Origin: CAZLQR01 sp964366455
GTDB taxonomy: Bacteria; Patescibacteriota; Microgenomatia; UBA1406; GWC2-37-13
Assembly: GCA_964366455.1 (NCBI GenBank)
Contig: CAYISZ010000006.1
Location: 1 to 50,132, forward strand
Length of the DNA stretch: 50,132 bases
Direction: 5' to 3'
The position numbers and the translations under genes are program-made. Positions 1 to 7,772 of the stretch are shown one piece after another. Within the stretch, counting starts at the first letter, position 1. Every line of letters starts with the position of its first letter. The notes below the pieces were generated by a model that saw nothing but the letters and a program-made list of their open reading frames with translations, had not been told where the DNA came from and did no database searches.

Positions 1-524
1 TTAGATTTTACATAAAGCATCTGATGAAGGAGAAGGATCTTTCAACAGGAGATGAAGTTGCATATAAAAATGGAATTTGGGATGAGAGAGCAGATGATCA
101 GAAGATGTTGGCGCACGCGACAAAGGTGCTGGCAGAAAGAACTGGACTGCTTTCGATTGCGGTAACAAGCACAGGTGACGTTTACTATGCGGGTGTCGGA
201 AATCTATTGAGCATCCCAGAATTTTTTAATCTAGAACTTTCCACAGCACTATTTAAGAAGTTAGACGAACTTCAGTACTGGGGAAAGATTCTTTCTAAGG
301 TTCAGTTAGATCAAGACGAGGTGTATATCATGTTGGGTGAGGATGATTTTAGCGACCCTTTGTACGAAACCTGTGCAAGTATCTTAGGCGATATTAATAC
401 TGATCAAATTAAAGGATTTATAGGAGTTGTTGGTCCAAAACGAATGTATTACGAGACAATAACTCCACAGGTAAAGTATTTTGCACATTTAATTGAGGAT
501 ATTATAAAAGATAAAAATCAATAA
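1..524 (+). CDS. hrcA: HrcA-like heat-shock repressor, C-terminal part, cut by window edge
   Basis: HrcA represses chaperone operons by binding CIRCE operators. The frame is open to the left edge: codons before the first Met (position 24) read RFYIKHL, which fits the RYYVDHL-type stretch after the HrcA winged helix, so the true start lies outside the window. The visible part matches the HrcA effector domain: NLLSIPEFFN, then GEDD, then GFIGVVGPKRMYYETITPQV near the end, the family's IGVIGPTRMDY block. It sits 2 nt before grpE and heads the classical order hrcA-grpE-dnaK-dnaJ. The DNA-binding domain and any CIRCE element are not visible. The identification rests on the C-terminal motif and the neighbours. 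Confidence 0.82.
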   Translation, partial: RFYIKHLMKEKDLSTGDEVAYKNGIWDERADDQKMLAHATKVLAERTGLLSIAVTSTGDVYYAGVGNLLSIPEFFNLELSTALFKKLDELQYWGKILSKVQLDQDEVYIMLGEDDFSDPLYETCASILGDINTDQIKGFIGVVGPKRMYYETITPQVKYFAHLIEDIIKDKNQ

Positions 525-526
525 AT

Positions 527-991
527 ATGAAACCAAAAAGTAAAACCAAAACAACAGAAGTAGAAGAAAAACTAGCTCATTTGGAATTAGAAAGGGACGA
601 GTATAAAGACAAATTATTAAGAGCACTGGCAGATTATCATAATCTTGAAAAGAGAGTATCTGAAGAAAGACAAGAATTGGGTAAACGCGCAGTACAGAGT
701 TTTATTTTACGAGTTTTACCATTTCTTGATAATTTGGAGCAAGCAGAGGTCTTTGTAAAAGATAAAGGGCTTGAATTAGTTAAAAACTCATTTGTAGAGT
801 TGTTAGCGCGAGAAGGATTGACCAAGATTGAGGTTCTGAATAAAGAATACGATATCCATTCGGCAGAAGCGGTAGACTTGGTCGATGGCGAGAAAGACAA
901 TATGGTTGTTGAGGTTGTACGAAATGGGTACATGTTCAACGGTCAGATTATAAGACCAGCGCAGGTTAGGGTTAGTAAAAAAACTAATTAA
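527..991 (+). CDS. grpE: GrpE nucleotide exchange factor
   Basis: GrpE is the co-chaperone that releases ADP from DnaK in the cytosol. The 154-residue protein has a charged N-terminal coiled coil (about residues 8-50) with the family stretch LLRALADYHNLEKRV, followed by the beta-rich head ending in GYMFNGQIIRPAQVRVSK, close to the usual GYxxxxRVLRPAxVxV. It is shorter than E. coli GrpE (197 residues), mostly at the N-terminus. It starts 2 nt after hrcA and is followed 30 nt later by dnaK, so co-transcription is likely. No ribosome-binding site precedes the ATG; the context is AT-rich. Confidence 0.95.
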   Translation: MKPKSKTKTTEVEEKLAHLELERDEYKDKLLRALADYHNLEKRVSEERQELGKRAVQSFILRVLPFLDNLEQAEVFVKDKGLELVKNSFVELLAREGLTKIEVLNKEYDIHSAEAVDLVDGEKDNMVVEVVRNGYMFNGQIIRPAQVRVSKKTN

Positions 992-1021
992 AAATTTTAT
1001 AAGTTCAAATATTTTAAATAT

Positions 1022-2929
1022 ATGTCCAAAATAATAGGTATCGATCTCGGTACAACAAACTCATGTGTCGCAGTGATGGAGGGCGGCAAACCAAAGGTTA
1101 TTCATTCTAAAGAAGGAAGAAACACGATTCCATCAGTTGTTGATCCCATAAAGAGAGTGGTTGGTGATGTTGCTAAAAGGCAGATTGTAATCAATCCAAA
1201 GAACACCATCTTCTCTGTGAAAAGATTGATGGGTCACAGATTTAGCGATGAGTCTGTAACACGAGACATAAAATGGTTGCCATATACCATTAAATCTGGA
1301 CGAGACAGCATGGCTGTAGTCGAGGTCGATGGCAAAACATTTACTCCGCAAGAAGTTTCTGCAATGATTCTGAAAAAAATTAAGGAAGACGCAGAGGCAT
1401 ATCTTGGCGAAAAGGTAGACAAGGCAGTCATCACCGTTCCTGCATACTTTGACGATGCCCAAAGACAGGCAACAAAGCAGGCAGGAGAGATTGCAGGACT
1501 CGAGGTTGTAAGAATTATCAATGAGCCAACAGCCGCAGCGCTTGCTTACGGTTTGGATAAAAAACAGTCCCAGACCATTGCGGTATATGATCTTGGTGGA
1601 GGAACCTTTGACATTACCATCCTAGAATTAGGTGATGGTGTCTTTGAGGTAAAGGCTACCAACGGAGATACGCATCTGGGCGGAGATGATTTCGATCAGG
1701 TTATCTTAAATCATCTTGCCGATGAGTTTAAGAAGGATAATGGAATCGATCTTAAAAAAGATCCACAGGCTCTACAGAGACTGCGAGATTCCGCAGAAAA
1801 GGCCAAGATTGAGCTATCATCGTCTCTTGAGACAGAGATCAACCTACCGTTTATTACGGTTAAGGATGGTCAACCACAGCATCTTGTCATGAAGATGACC
1901 AGAGCCAAACTAGAGACTCTCGTTGATGGACTCATTGCAAAAACTTTAGGTCCAGTGAAAGCTGCACTTAAAGACGCAAAGGTAGATGTGAAGGCGGTAA
2001 GTGAGGTGGTTATGGTAGGAGGAATGACTCGAATGCCAAAGATCACCGAGCAGGTGAAGGAGTTCTTTGGAAAAGAGCCAAACAAGTCGGTAAATCCTGA
2101 TGAGGTAGTTGCTGTTGGAGCAGCAATTCAAGCAGGAGTTCTGACAGGAGAGACAAAGGATGTGGTTCTGTTGGACGTAACGCCTCTTACACTAGGTCTT
2201 GAGACCTTGGGCGGAGTTACCACCCCATTAATTACCAGAAACACCACGATCCCATCCTCTAAGTCGGAGGTTTTCTCAACAGCTGCAGATAACCAGACAC
2301 AGGTTGAGATTCATATTTTGCAGGGAGAGCGACCACTTGCAAAGGACAACAAGTCCTTAGGAAGATTTGCTCTTGATGGAATTCCACCAGCACCACGAGG
2401 CGTTCCTCAGATTGAGGTTACGTTCGATATTGATGCAAACGGAATTTTGCATGTCACTGCAAAGGACAAGGCGTCTGGCAAAACTCAGAGCATCAAGATT
2501 ACTGGCTCAACCGGTCTTACCAAAGACGAGATTGAGAAGATGAAGACCGATGCAGAGGCTCATGCCGATGAGGATCAAAAGGAAAAGGATCGAATCGAGG
2601 CAAAGAACAAAGGCGAGAACCTTGTTTACGTCGCTGAGAAGTCGGTGAAAGATGCCAGCGATAAACTTCCTCAAGATGTCAAAGATGAAGTGGAGTCGAA
2701 GGTAAAAGAACTAAAGGAGGTTCTTGAGAAAGGAGACTCTGCTGAGATTGAGGAAAAGAGTAAGAGCCTGAATGACGCCATGATGAAGATCGGGCAGCAG
2801 GCATATAGCCAAGCTCAGACCGAGGAGGCTAAGCAGGACGGCGAGGAAAAACTCGACGATCATGCCGCCGATGAAGAAGGAAAGCCTAAGGAAGAGAAAA
2901 AGGCTGAAGAAGGAGAAGTAGTTAATTAA
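1022..2929 (+). CDS. dnaK: DnaK (Hsp70) chaperone
   Basis: DnaK is the ATP-dependent Hsp70 that binds exposed hydrophobic segments of client proteins, working with GrpE and the DnaJ encoded next to it. The full-length 635-residue protein begins with IGIDLGTTNSCVAV (phosphate loop 1), carries NEPTAAALAYGLDKK and YDLGGGTFDIT in the ATPase domain, the linker region VVLLDVTPLTLGLETLGGV, then the beta-sandwich substrate domain and a helical lid. The C-terminal 30 residues are rich in E, K and D, as in many bacterial DnaKs, but end in EGEVVN without a clear EEVD-like tail. The start codon follows the AT-rich context AAATATATG without a Shine-Dalgarno sequence. Confidence 0.98.
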   Translation: MSKIIGIDLGTTNSCVAVMEGGKPKVIHSKEGRNTIPSVVDPIKRVVGDVAKRQIVINPKNTIFSVKRLMGHRFSDESVTRDIKWLPYTIKSGRDSMAVVEVDGKTFTPQEVSAMILKKIKEDAEAYLGEKVDKAVITVPAYFDDAQRQATKQAGEIAGLEVVRIINEPTAAALAYGLDKKQSQTIAVYDLGGGTFDITILELGDGVFEVKATNGDTHLGGDDFDQVILNHLADEFKKDNGIDLKKDPQALQRLRDSAEKAKIELSSSLETEINLPFITVKDGQPQHLVMKMTRAKLETLVDGLIAKTLGPVKAALKDAKVDVKAVSEVVMVGGMTRMPKITEQVKEFFGKEPNKSVNPDEVVAVGAAIQAGVLTGETKDVVLLDVTPLTLGLETLGGVTTPLITRNTTIPSSKSEVFSTAADNQTQVEIHILQGERPLAKDNKSLGRFALDGIPPAPRGVPQIEVTFDIDANGILHVTAKDKASGKTQSIKITGSTGLTKDEIEKMKTDAEAHADEDQKEKDRIEAKNKGENLVYVAEKSVKDASDKLPQDVKDEVESKVKELKEVLEKGDSAEIEEKSKSLNDAMMKIGQQAYSQAQTEEAKQDGEEKLDDHAADEEGKPKEEKKAEEGEVVN

Positions 2930-2944
2930 GAAAATAGATTCTGC

Positions 2945-3018
2945 CAGGAGTTTCCCTCCCGCCAGTGCTCCTCGACAATGTCGAGACTGCGCGCTGTCGG
3001 GAGCCCTATCCTCTCCTG
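2945..3018. repeat. GC-rich element with three nested inverted repeats
   Basis: This GC-rich island between dnaK and dnaJ contains three nested perfect 6-bp stems: CAGGAG/CTCCTG (2945-2950 with 3013-3018), CTCCCG/CGGGAG (2956-2961 with 2998-3003), and CTCGAC/GTCGAG (2971-2976 with 2980-2985). Its composition differs sharply from the AT-rich flanks. No T-run follows directly, so it is not a standard terminator. It could be a small interspersed repeat or an mRNA processing or stabilising structure that lowers dnaJ output relative to dnaK. Confidence 0.6.
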
Positions 3019-3040
3019 CCACCTATTTTCTTCTTATGCA

Positions 3041-3096
3041 TTTGGAGTTTTGAATTGTAATTTTGAATTTTGCACTTTGAATTTTAAATTTTATTG
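3041..3096. repeat. AT-rich word repeat (TTTTGAATT family)
   Basis: TTTTGAATT/TTTGAATTTT words recur four or more times between the structured GC-rich element and the dnaJ start. It is one of several word arrays in the window and ends a few bases before the dnaJ ATG, leaving no room for a ribosome-binding site. Confidence 0.6.
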
Positions 3097-3098
3097 AT

Positions 3099-3965
3099 AT
3101 GGATTATTACAGCGTATTAGGTGTAACTAAATCAGCATCTGCTGCCGAGATTAAGTCTGCGTACCGCAAACTTGCTCTCAAATGGCACCCTGACAGAAAC
3201 AAAGCTAGTGGTTCCACTGAGAAGTTCAAGGAGATTAACAAGGCTTATGAAGTCCTTTCGGACTCAAAGAAAAAAGAAATTTATGACCAGGTGGGCCATG
3301 ATGGTTTTAATCGGGGAGGGTATGGGTCTGCGGCTAATCAGGCCGGTGGTCAAGGCTACCAACAAGGTCCATTCAGTTATTCGTACAGTTCACAAGGCGG
3401 GAGCCCATTCGAAGGTTTTGACGCCTCTCAGTTTGGAGGATTCTCTGATCCATTTGAGATTTTTGAGCAGTTTTTTGGATTCCAAGGCGGAAGACAAAGA
3501 GCTCGACGTCCAGTTTATAGTTTAAAGTTAAGTTTTCGAGAAGCCGTTGACGGAGTTGAGCGAGAAGTTTCAATTGATGGGAAAAGACGAAGCGTTAAGG
3601 TACCAGCAGGAATTAGTGATGGAAATCGTGTTAGATTTAACGAGTTTGATTTGCTAATTGCGGTTACACCAGACCCTGTTTTCAGACGAGAAGGACAGGA
3701 CATTTATGTAGAAAAAGAAATTTCTTATCCATTAGCAGTTTTGGGTGGAACAATTGAAGTTCCAACTTTGGACGGTAAGGTAACTTTAAAAGTCAGAAAA
3801 GGTACGGTTCACGGAACTTTAGTACGACTTAAAGGTGAGGGAGTAGTTCACCCAAACAGTACGCACAGAGGCAATCTTTATGTGATTTATAAAATCAAGT
3901 CACCAGAGAAAATCTCGAACAAAGCAAAAAAATTGTTAGAAGAATTACAACGAGAGCTTGACTAA
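3099..3965 (+). CDS. dnaJ: DnaJ-family co-chaperone without zinc fingers (CbpA-like)
   Basis: This Hsp40 co-chaperone stimulates DnaK ATP hydrolysis and delivers substrates. Residues 1-65 form a J domain with the essential HPD at 30-32 (LALKWHPDRN). A Gly/Phe/Ser/Gln-rich linker follows (about 70-120), then the two-barrel C-terminal substrate domain (about 138-285). The four CxxCxGxG zinc motifs of type I DnaJ are absent, so it is a type II (CbpA-like) protein; at 288 residues it is shorter than E. coli DnaJ (376). Its place after dnaK suggests it is the main DnaJ partner here. Confidence 0.92.
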   Translation: MDYYSVLGVTKSASAAEIKSAYRKLALKWHPDRNKASGSTEKFKEINKAYEVLSDSKKKEIYDQVGHDGFNRGGYGSAANQAGGQGYQQGPFSYSYSSQGGSPFEGFDASQFGGFSDPFEIFEQFFGFQGGRQRARRPVYSLKLSFREAVDGVEREVSIDGKRRSVKVPAGISDGNRVRFNEFDLLIAVTPDPVFRREGQDIYVEKEISYPLAVLGGTIEVPTLDGKVTLKVRKGTVHGTLVRLKGEGVVHPNSTHRGNLYVIYKIKSPEKISNKAKKLLEELQRELD

Positions 3966-4031
3966 TTCTTAGTTCTTAATTCTTAGTTCTCAGTGAGTTT
4001 CATTAAAAAATAAAAACTAAGAAATAAAAAT
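3966..4031. repeat. Word-repeat array with inverted arms (TTCTTAGTT / AACTAAGAA)
   Basis: TTCTTAGTT occurs at 3967-3975 and again near 3981; its exact complement AACTAAGAA lies at 4015-4023. The array can fold into a stem-loop between dnaJ and efp. The same words recur after efp, after secY and before rpsM. Confidence 0.65.
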
Positions 4032-4042
4032 TACTAAATAAT

Positions 4043-4606
4043 ATGAAAATAGAAGCGGGAAGTGTAAAAAAAGGAGATTTCTTAAAGCAGTCGGATGGTA
4101 TTTGGCAGGTCCTTAAAACTGATTTTAACTATCAGGGTAGAGGACAGGCCAACATTCGAATAAGAATTAAAAGCGTGACAAGTCCTAAGACATTAGAGCT
4201 GAATTTCAAAACTTCGGTAACCGTAGAAACGGCAGAAGTCGATACCATCGAGATGCAGTTTCTCTATAAGGATAATGAGTCGATGTACTTTATGAATGAA
4301 AGGACATACCAACAGTTGGCAGTGCCGTTGGAAACTGTTGATTTTACAGATTACCTCAAAGAAGGTAATAAATACTTTGTTGTTTTAAATGGAGAGACGC
4401 CCCTGACCGTAAGGGCTCCTGCAAATGTTCACCTGGAGGTGACAAGCACAGATGAAGCAGTTAAGGGCGATACAGTTTCAGGTGCAAAAAAGGCTGCTGT
4501 CCTCGAAACAGGAGTTAAGATTATGGTTCCTTTATTTGTGAAAAAAGGAGACGTGGTATCTGTTAGCGCAGAGACAGGGCTATACGTAGAACGCGTCAAG
4601 CAATAG
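4043..4606 (+). CDS. efp: Elongation factor P
   Basis: EF-P enters the ribosomal E site and relieves stalling at polyproline stretches. At 187 residues it matches the family, with three beta-barrel domains: KOW-like (1-65), the OB central domain (66-128), and the C-terminal domain with the signature VPLFVKKGDVVSVSAETGLY. The tip of the domain I loop reads YQGRGQA, with Arg33 where E. coli has the beta-lysylated Lys34 (PGKGQA). That suggests arginine modification of the EarP type or no modification. It is flanked on both sides by related word-repeat arrays and has no visible ribosome-binding site. Confidence 0.97.
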   Translation: MKIEAGSVKKGDFLKQSDGIWQVLKTDFNYQGRGQANIRIRIKSVTSPKTLELNFKTSVTVETAEVDTIEMQFLYKDNESMYFMNERTYQQLAVPLETVDFTDYLKEGNKYFVVLNGETPLTVRAPANVHLEVTSTDEAVKGDTVSGAKKAAVLETGVKIMVPLFVKKGDVVSVSAETGLYVERVKQ

Positions 4607-4610
4607 TTAC

Positions 4611-4691
4611 TATTTCTTAGTTCTTAGTTCTGAATAAATTCAAAAAAACCGCTCTTACACATTGGAAACTAAAAAATAAGAACTAAAAACT
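4611..4691. repeat. Word-repeat array forming a perfect 10-bp inverted repeat
   Basis: TTAGTTCTTA (4617-4626) pairs perfectly with TAAGAACTAA (4677-4686). More partial copies of the same word flank each arm. It lies between efp and the RodZ-like gene and would form a long AU-rich hairpin in the transcript. Confidence 0.65.
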
Positions 4692-4697
4692 AAACTC

Positions 4698-5324
4698 ATG
4701 ATTACAGTAGGAGAGATTTTAAAAACAGAAAGAGAAAAAAAGGGATTAAGTTTTCAGGATATTGAGAAGAAGATTCGTGTAAGAGCAAAGTTTCTATCTG
4801 CCATTGAAAAAAATGACTGGACACAATTTTCGTCAAATGTCTACATAAGTGGAATAATCAGAAATTATGCAAACTTCCTTGGGCTGGACTCCAACCGTGC
4901 TCTAGCATTTTTTAGACGAGAATATGAAAAAAGAGAGGAGGAGGCGAGTTTTAAGGGAAAGCTTTCAAGAGGACTTCTTTTGTCTGAACGCAGGAAGTCT
5001 ACGGTAATCGGCCTTACACTAGTAGCGGTACTTTTCTTTAGTTACTTTGGCTACCAAATCTACAGATATGTCGCTCCCCCTTCTGTTGTTATCTCAGAAC
5101 CAACCGAAACAATGTTTAAGAGGGTGGATAAGGTAGAGGTCGTGGGAAAGACAGAAAAAGAAGCTACTATAACCATATTTGGCTCAAGAATATTTCAGGA
5201 TGAAACTGGGGTGTTTCGCTACGACTATCCACTGAAGGTGGGAAAAAATAAACTGCTGATTAAAGTTCAAGGGGCTAATGGAAAGAGTACTACCGTTGAG
5301 AGAGAATACTTCTTAAGTCCTTAA
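4698..5324 (+). CDS. RodZ-like membrane-anchored helix-turn-helix protein
   Basis: Residues 1-75 form a Cro/CI-type helix-turn-helix of the RodZ kind (GEILKTEREKKGLSFQDIEK, then the YISGIIRNYANFLGLD block typical of HTH_25). A basic juxtamembrane stretch follows (about 85-101), one transmembrane helix (about 103-124), and an extracytoplasmic beta-rich domain (130-208) with an Ig-like pattern ending VEREYFLSP. RodZ proteins link MreB to the cell wall during elongation, but MreB is not encoded here, so a cell-shape role is inferred from family membership. The gene's 3' end overlaps the convergent radA by 35 nt. Confidence 0.8.
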   Translation: MITVGEILKTEREKKGLSFQDIEKKIRVRAKFLSAIEKNDWTQFSSNVYISGIIRNYANFLGLDSNRALAFFRREYEKREEEASFKGKLSRGLLLSERRKSTVIGLTLVAVLFFSYFGYQIYRYVAPPSVVISEPTETMFKRVDKVEVVGKTEKEATITIFGSRIFQDETGVFRYDYPLKVGKNKLLIKVQGANGKSTTVEREYFLSP

Positions 5325-6585
5325 TATTCTTCAGATTTTTTGATGAAACTATCGTGTTAAACTTTAGTCTTGTAGCTTCTTGAATAATTTTGTCTTGAAA
5401 GAATACGGTACGAACTTCTCCCAGTAATCCAACCTCACCAAAGAATACTGTTTTTTTTGGTATTGGTTGATTCGTGATAGATGAAACCAATGAGGCGATT
5501 ATTCCTAGATCAACCGCAGGAGATTTTACAGAAACTCCTCCGACTACATTTATATAGATATCCAATGTATCCATGGACAGATTTAGATGTTTCCGTACAA
5601 CTGCCAATAATAGCTGAGCTTTGTTAAAGTCCACACCGTTGGCTACACGTCTAGGAAAGGAAAGGGATGTGGGGACTGTGAGGGTTTGTATCTCAAAAAA
5701 CAATGGTCTTTTGCCTTCGGCTACACCAACAATAGCTTTACCCGGGACATTATCGGTCTGTTGATTTTCAAGAAAGGCTAGGGGATTGTCTACTTCCTTT
5801 AGACCGTTTTCATTCATCTCAAAAATGCCAATCTCATCTGTTGAGCCGAATCGATTCTTTAAGGATCTTAGAACTCTGTGGTGCGACACTTTTTCCCCTT
5901 CAAACAACAGCACGCAGTCAACCAAATGCTCAAGCATCTTAGGTCCCGCAATGTCACCGTCCTTGGTTACATGTCCTACGATTATGACCGGTATGTTAGA
6001 TTTTTTTGCAAACTGCACTAGCTTTTGTGTTGTTTCTTTAAGCTGGGTAATACTTCCAGCTGAAGCAGGAATTTCTCTAGAGTAAATTGTCTGTATGGAG
6101 TCGATTACAAGTAGATCGATGCTCGAATCTTTGTTTAGACTCTGTATTCCTTTTATGACGGCCTCAATTTGTAGAACATCTGAGAACTGAAGTTTGGTAA
6201 GTGGTATCTTTAGTCTATGTGCTCGATCTCGTACCTGCTCAGCCGACTCCTCTCCCGAAACATACACTGTGGAGAGCTTCTGGAGTGCTTGCAGTAGTAA
6301 TGTAGATTTTCCTATACCTGGCTCTCCGGTAAGTAGAATTACTTCACCAGGGAGAATTCCTCCTCCAAGAACACGATCAAACTCGAAGATGCCCGTTAGC
6401 TTTCGTTGTTTATTCGCAGTTTTAATCTCACTAAACTTGGTGCTCGTGAAGTCCTGTAGATCTTTTTTGCTTGTAGCTTCGTCGTCCTTTTGTTCCTTTA
6501 AAGTATTCCACTCGCTACAGTCAGGACACTTACCGATCCAAGAGCCAGACCCAAATCCGCAGTTAGAACAAATATAAAAAGACAT
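5290..6585 (-). CDS. radA: DNA repair protein RadA
   Basis: RadA is a RecA-related ATPase that drives branch migration during recombinational repair. The 431-residue protein has every landmark: an N-terminal zinc ribbon (Cys6, Cys9, Cys20, Cys23), Walker A GEPGIGKST at 87-95, the RadA-specific KNRFG motif at 243-247, and a C-terminal Lon-protease-like domain from about residue 280 (VGGVSVKSPAVDLGI). It is the last gene of a minus-strand argS-MFS-radA run, starting 8 nt after the transporter. Its 3' end overlaps the convergent RodZ-like gene, so the two transcripts are antisense there. Confidence 0.97.
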   Translation of the reverse strand: MSFYICSNCGFGSGSWIGKCPDCSEWNTLKEQKDDEATSKKDLQDFTSTKFSEIKTANKQRKLTGIFEFDRVLGGGILPGEVILLTGEPGIGKSTLLLQALQKLSTVYVSGEESAEQVRDRAHRLKIPLTKLQFSDVLQIEAVIKGIQSLNKDSSIDLLVIDSIQTIYSREIPASAGSITQLKETTQKLVQFAKKSNIPVIIVGHVTKDGDIAGPKMLEHLVDCVLLFEGEKVSHHRVLRSLKNRFGSTDEIGIFEMNENGLKEVDNPLAFLENQQTDNVPGKAIVGVAEGKRPLFFEIQTLTVPTSLSFPRRVANGVDFNKAQLLLAVVRKHLNLSMDTLDIYINVVGGVSVKSPAVDLGIIASLVSSITNQPIPKKTVFFGEVGLLGEVRTVFFQDKIIQEATRLKFNTIVSSKNLKNIKDLRSILSQR

Positions 6586-6593
6586 ATTAAAGA

Positions 6594-7769
6594 TTAAGAT
6601 TTTTGCTTTGTTATTCTATCATGCCGTGCAATTAATAGGTAAAAAATTATAGTAGTTGCTGTAAAGAACTGCATAATTAACAGTGCCTTTGCCGGATTCA
6701 AAGCATCTGCGATGGTTCCCAGCAATATTGACACTATAGCGAACAAAACACTTCCTGCAAGCGAGTTGAGTGATCCCATAGTGGCTCTCTGTTCCTGTTT
6801 GTATTCTTTTTGGAGTAGAGATTCTTTAGCTACAGTTAGAACTCCATAAATGACAGAAGTAGATGACATTAATAATGGTGAGAAAACTGTCGGAAATGCC
6901 GTACCAATTATATTTACCAATCTGCCATATACGTTGCCAGCAACCAATGCCTTTATTGTTCCTAATTTTTTTAGTATTTTTCCACTGTAATGGAAGCTTA
7001 CCGATGCACCTAAATTTGAGAGTGCTTGTGCTAAACCGATAGCCCAAACTGGCCAAAGCATCTGATAAAAAGCCGATCGAAATTGGAATGAACTTTCAGT
7101 AAGCGCATAAGTTGTGGAAGAAGCCAAAGTCAAAAGTCGAAGCTTTTTGTTCGCAAAAAATTCTTTTAAAGCCAGATTTAAATGTGAATATATATTGCCA
7201 GATTCTCTTGTGTGAACTTTAGGTTCTATCAACTTCAAACTTAGAATTAGACAAATAAGTTGTGGAAGTATGGAAATGCCAAAGGTTGCTCGTAATGACT
7301 GAGTCGCAATAAGTCCTCCAAGGACTGCAGAAATTCCTAACGCTCTTTGTTCCATAGATCTTACTTTTCCTAACGCACCAGCATAAGAACCATCTTTATT
7401 TAACTGGAGTAGAGTATCGTGCAAGAGGGCATCGTTATTCCCACTGAAAAATGATCTGGCAAGTCCAGCAATAACGGCACCAGCAAAAAGGAGAATGTAG
7501 TTAGTGGCTAATGTGTAGAGGGTAAGGTATGCGACACCGCAGACCGCACCAATAGCAACTGTTTTCTTTCTCCCGATTTTATCCGAGAAAATACCAGTGG
7601 GTACCTCGAATAAAGCCGACGAAATCATTTCTACAGAAAAGATACTTATGCCTAGTGCAAATGACCCAGAAATTTGTGAATAATAGATTATTGCAAGGGG
7701 GGTATAGAGTCCAAATCCACCAAAAAAACTAAACCATTTGAGCGTTGAAATATTCTTCTCTATATTCAT
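6594..7769 (-). CDS. Major facilitator superfamily transporter
   Basis: The 391-residue protein is hydrophobic throughout, with about 12 predicted transmembrane helices. The loop FSDKIGRKKT after helix 2 fits the MFS motif A (GxLaDrxGrkk). Substrate cannot be read from sequence; the N-half resembles small-molecule or drug exporters of the MFS_1 type. It starts 3 nt after the argS stop and ends 8 nt before radA, so the three are probably co-transcribed, though no shared pathway is apparent. The start is preceded by AATGTAACAA, without a ribosome-binding site. Confidence 0.88.
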   Translation of the reverse strand: MNIEKNISTLKWFSFFGGFGLYTPLAIIYYSQISGSFALGISIFSVEMISSALFEVPTGIFSDKIGRKKTVAIGAVCGVAYLTLYTLATNYILLFAGAVIAGLARSFFSGNNDALLHDTLLQLNKDGSYAGALGKVRSMEQRALGISAVLGGLIATQSLRATFGISILPQLICLILSLKLIEPKVHTRESGNIYSHLNLALKEFFANKKLRLLTLASSTTYALTESSFQFRSAFYQMLWPVWAIGLAQALSNLGASVSFHYSGKILKKLGTIKALVAGNVYGRLVNIIGTAFPTVFSPLLMSSTSVIYGVLTVAKESLLQKEYKQEQRATMGSLNSLAGSVLFAIVSILLGTIADALNPAKALLIMQFFTATTIIFYLLIARHDRITKQKS

Positions 7770-7772
7770 TTG

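Noticed and set aside
3966..4031. Inverted word repeats as intrinsic terminators
   Set aside because: The arms are AT-rich, there is no GC stem with a following T-run, and they lie inside co-oriented gene runs such as the ribosomal operon.
4698..5324. RodZ-like protein as a DNA-binding transcription regulator
   Set aside because: The helix-turn-helix is of the RodZ/HTH_25 type followed by a transmembrane helix and an extracytoplasmic domain, so a membrane cell-shape protein fits better.
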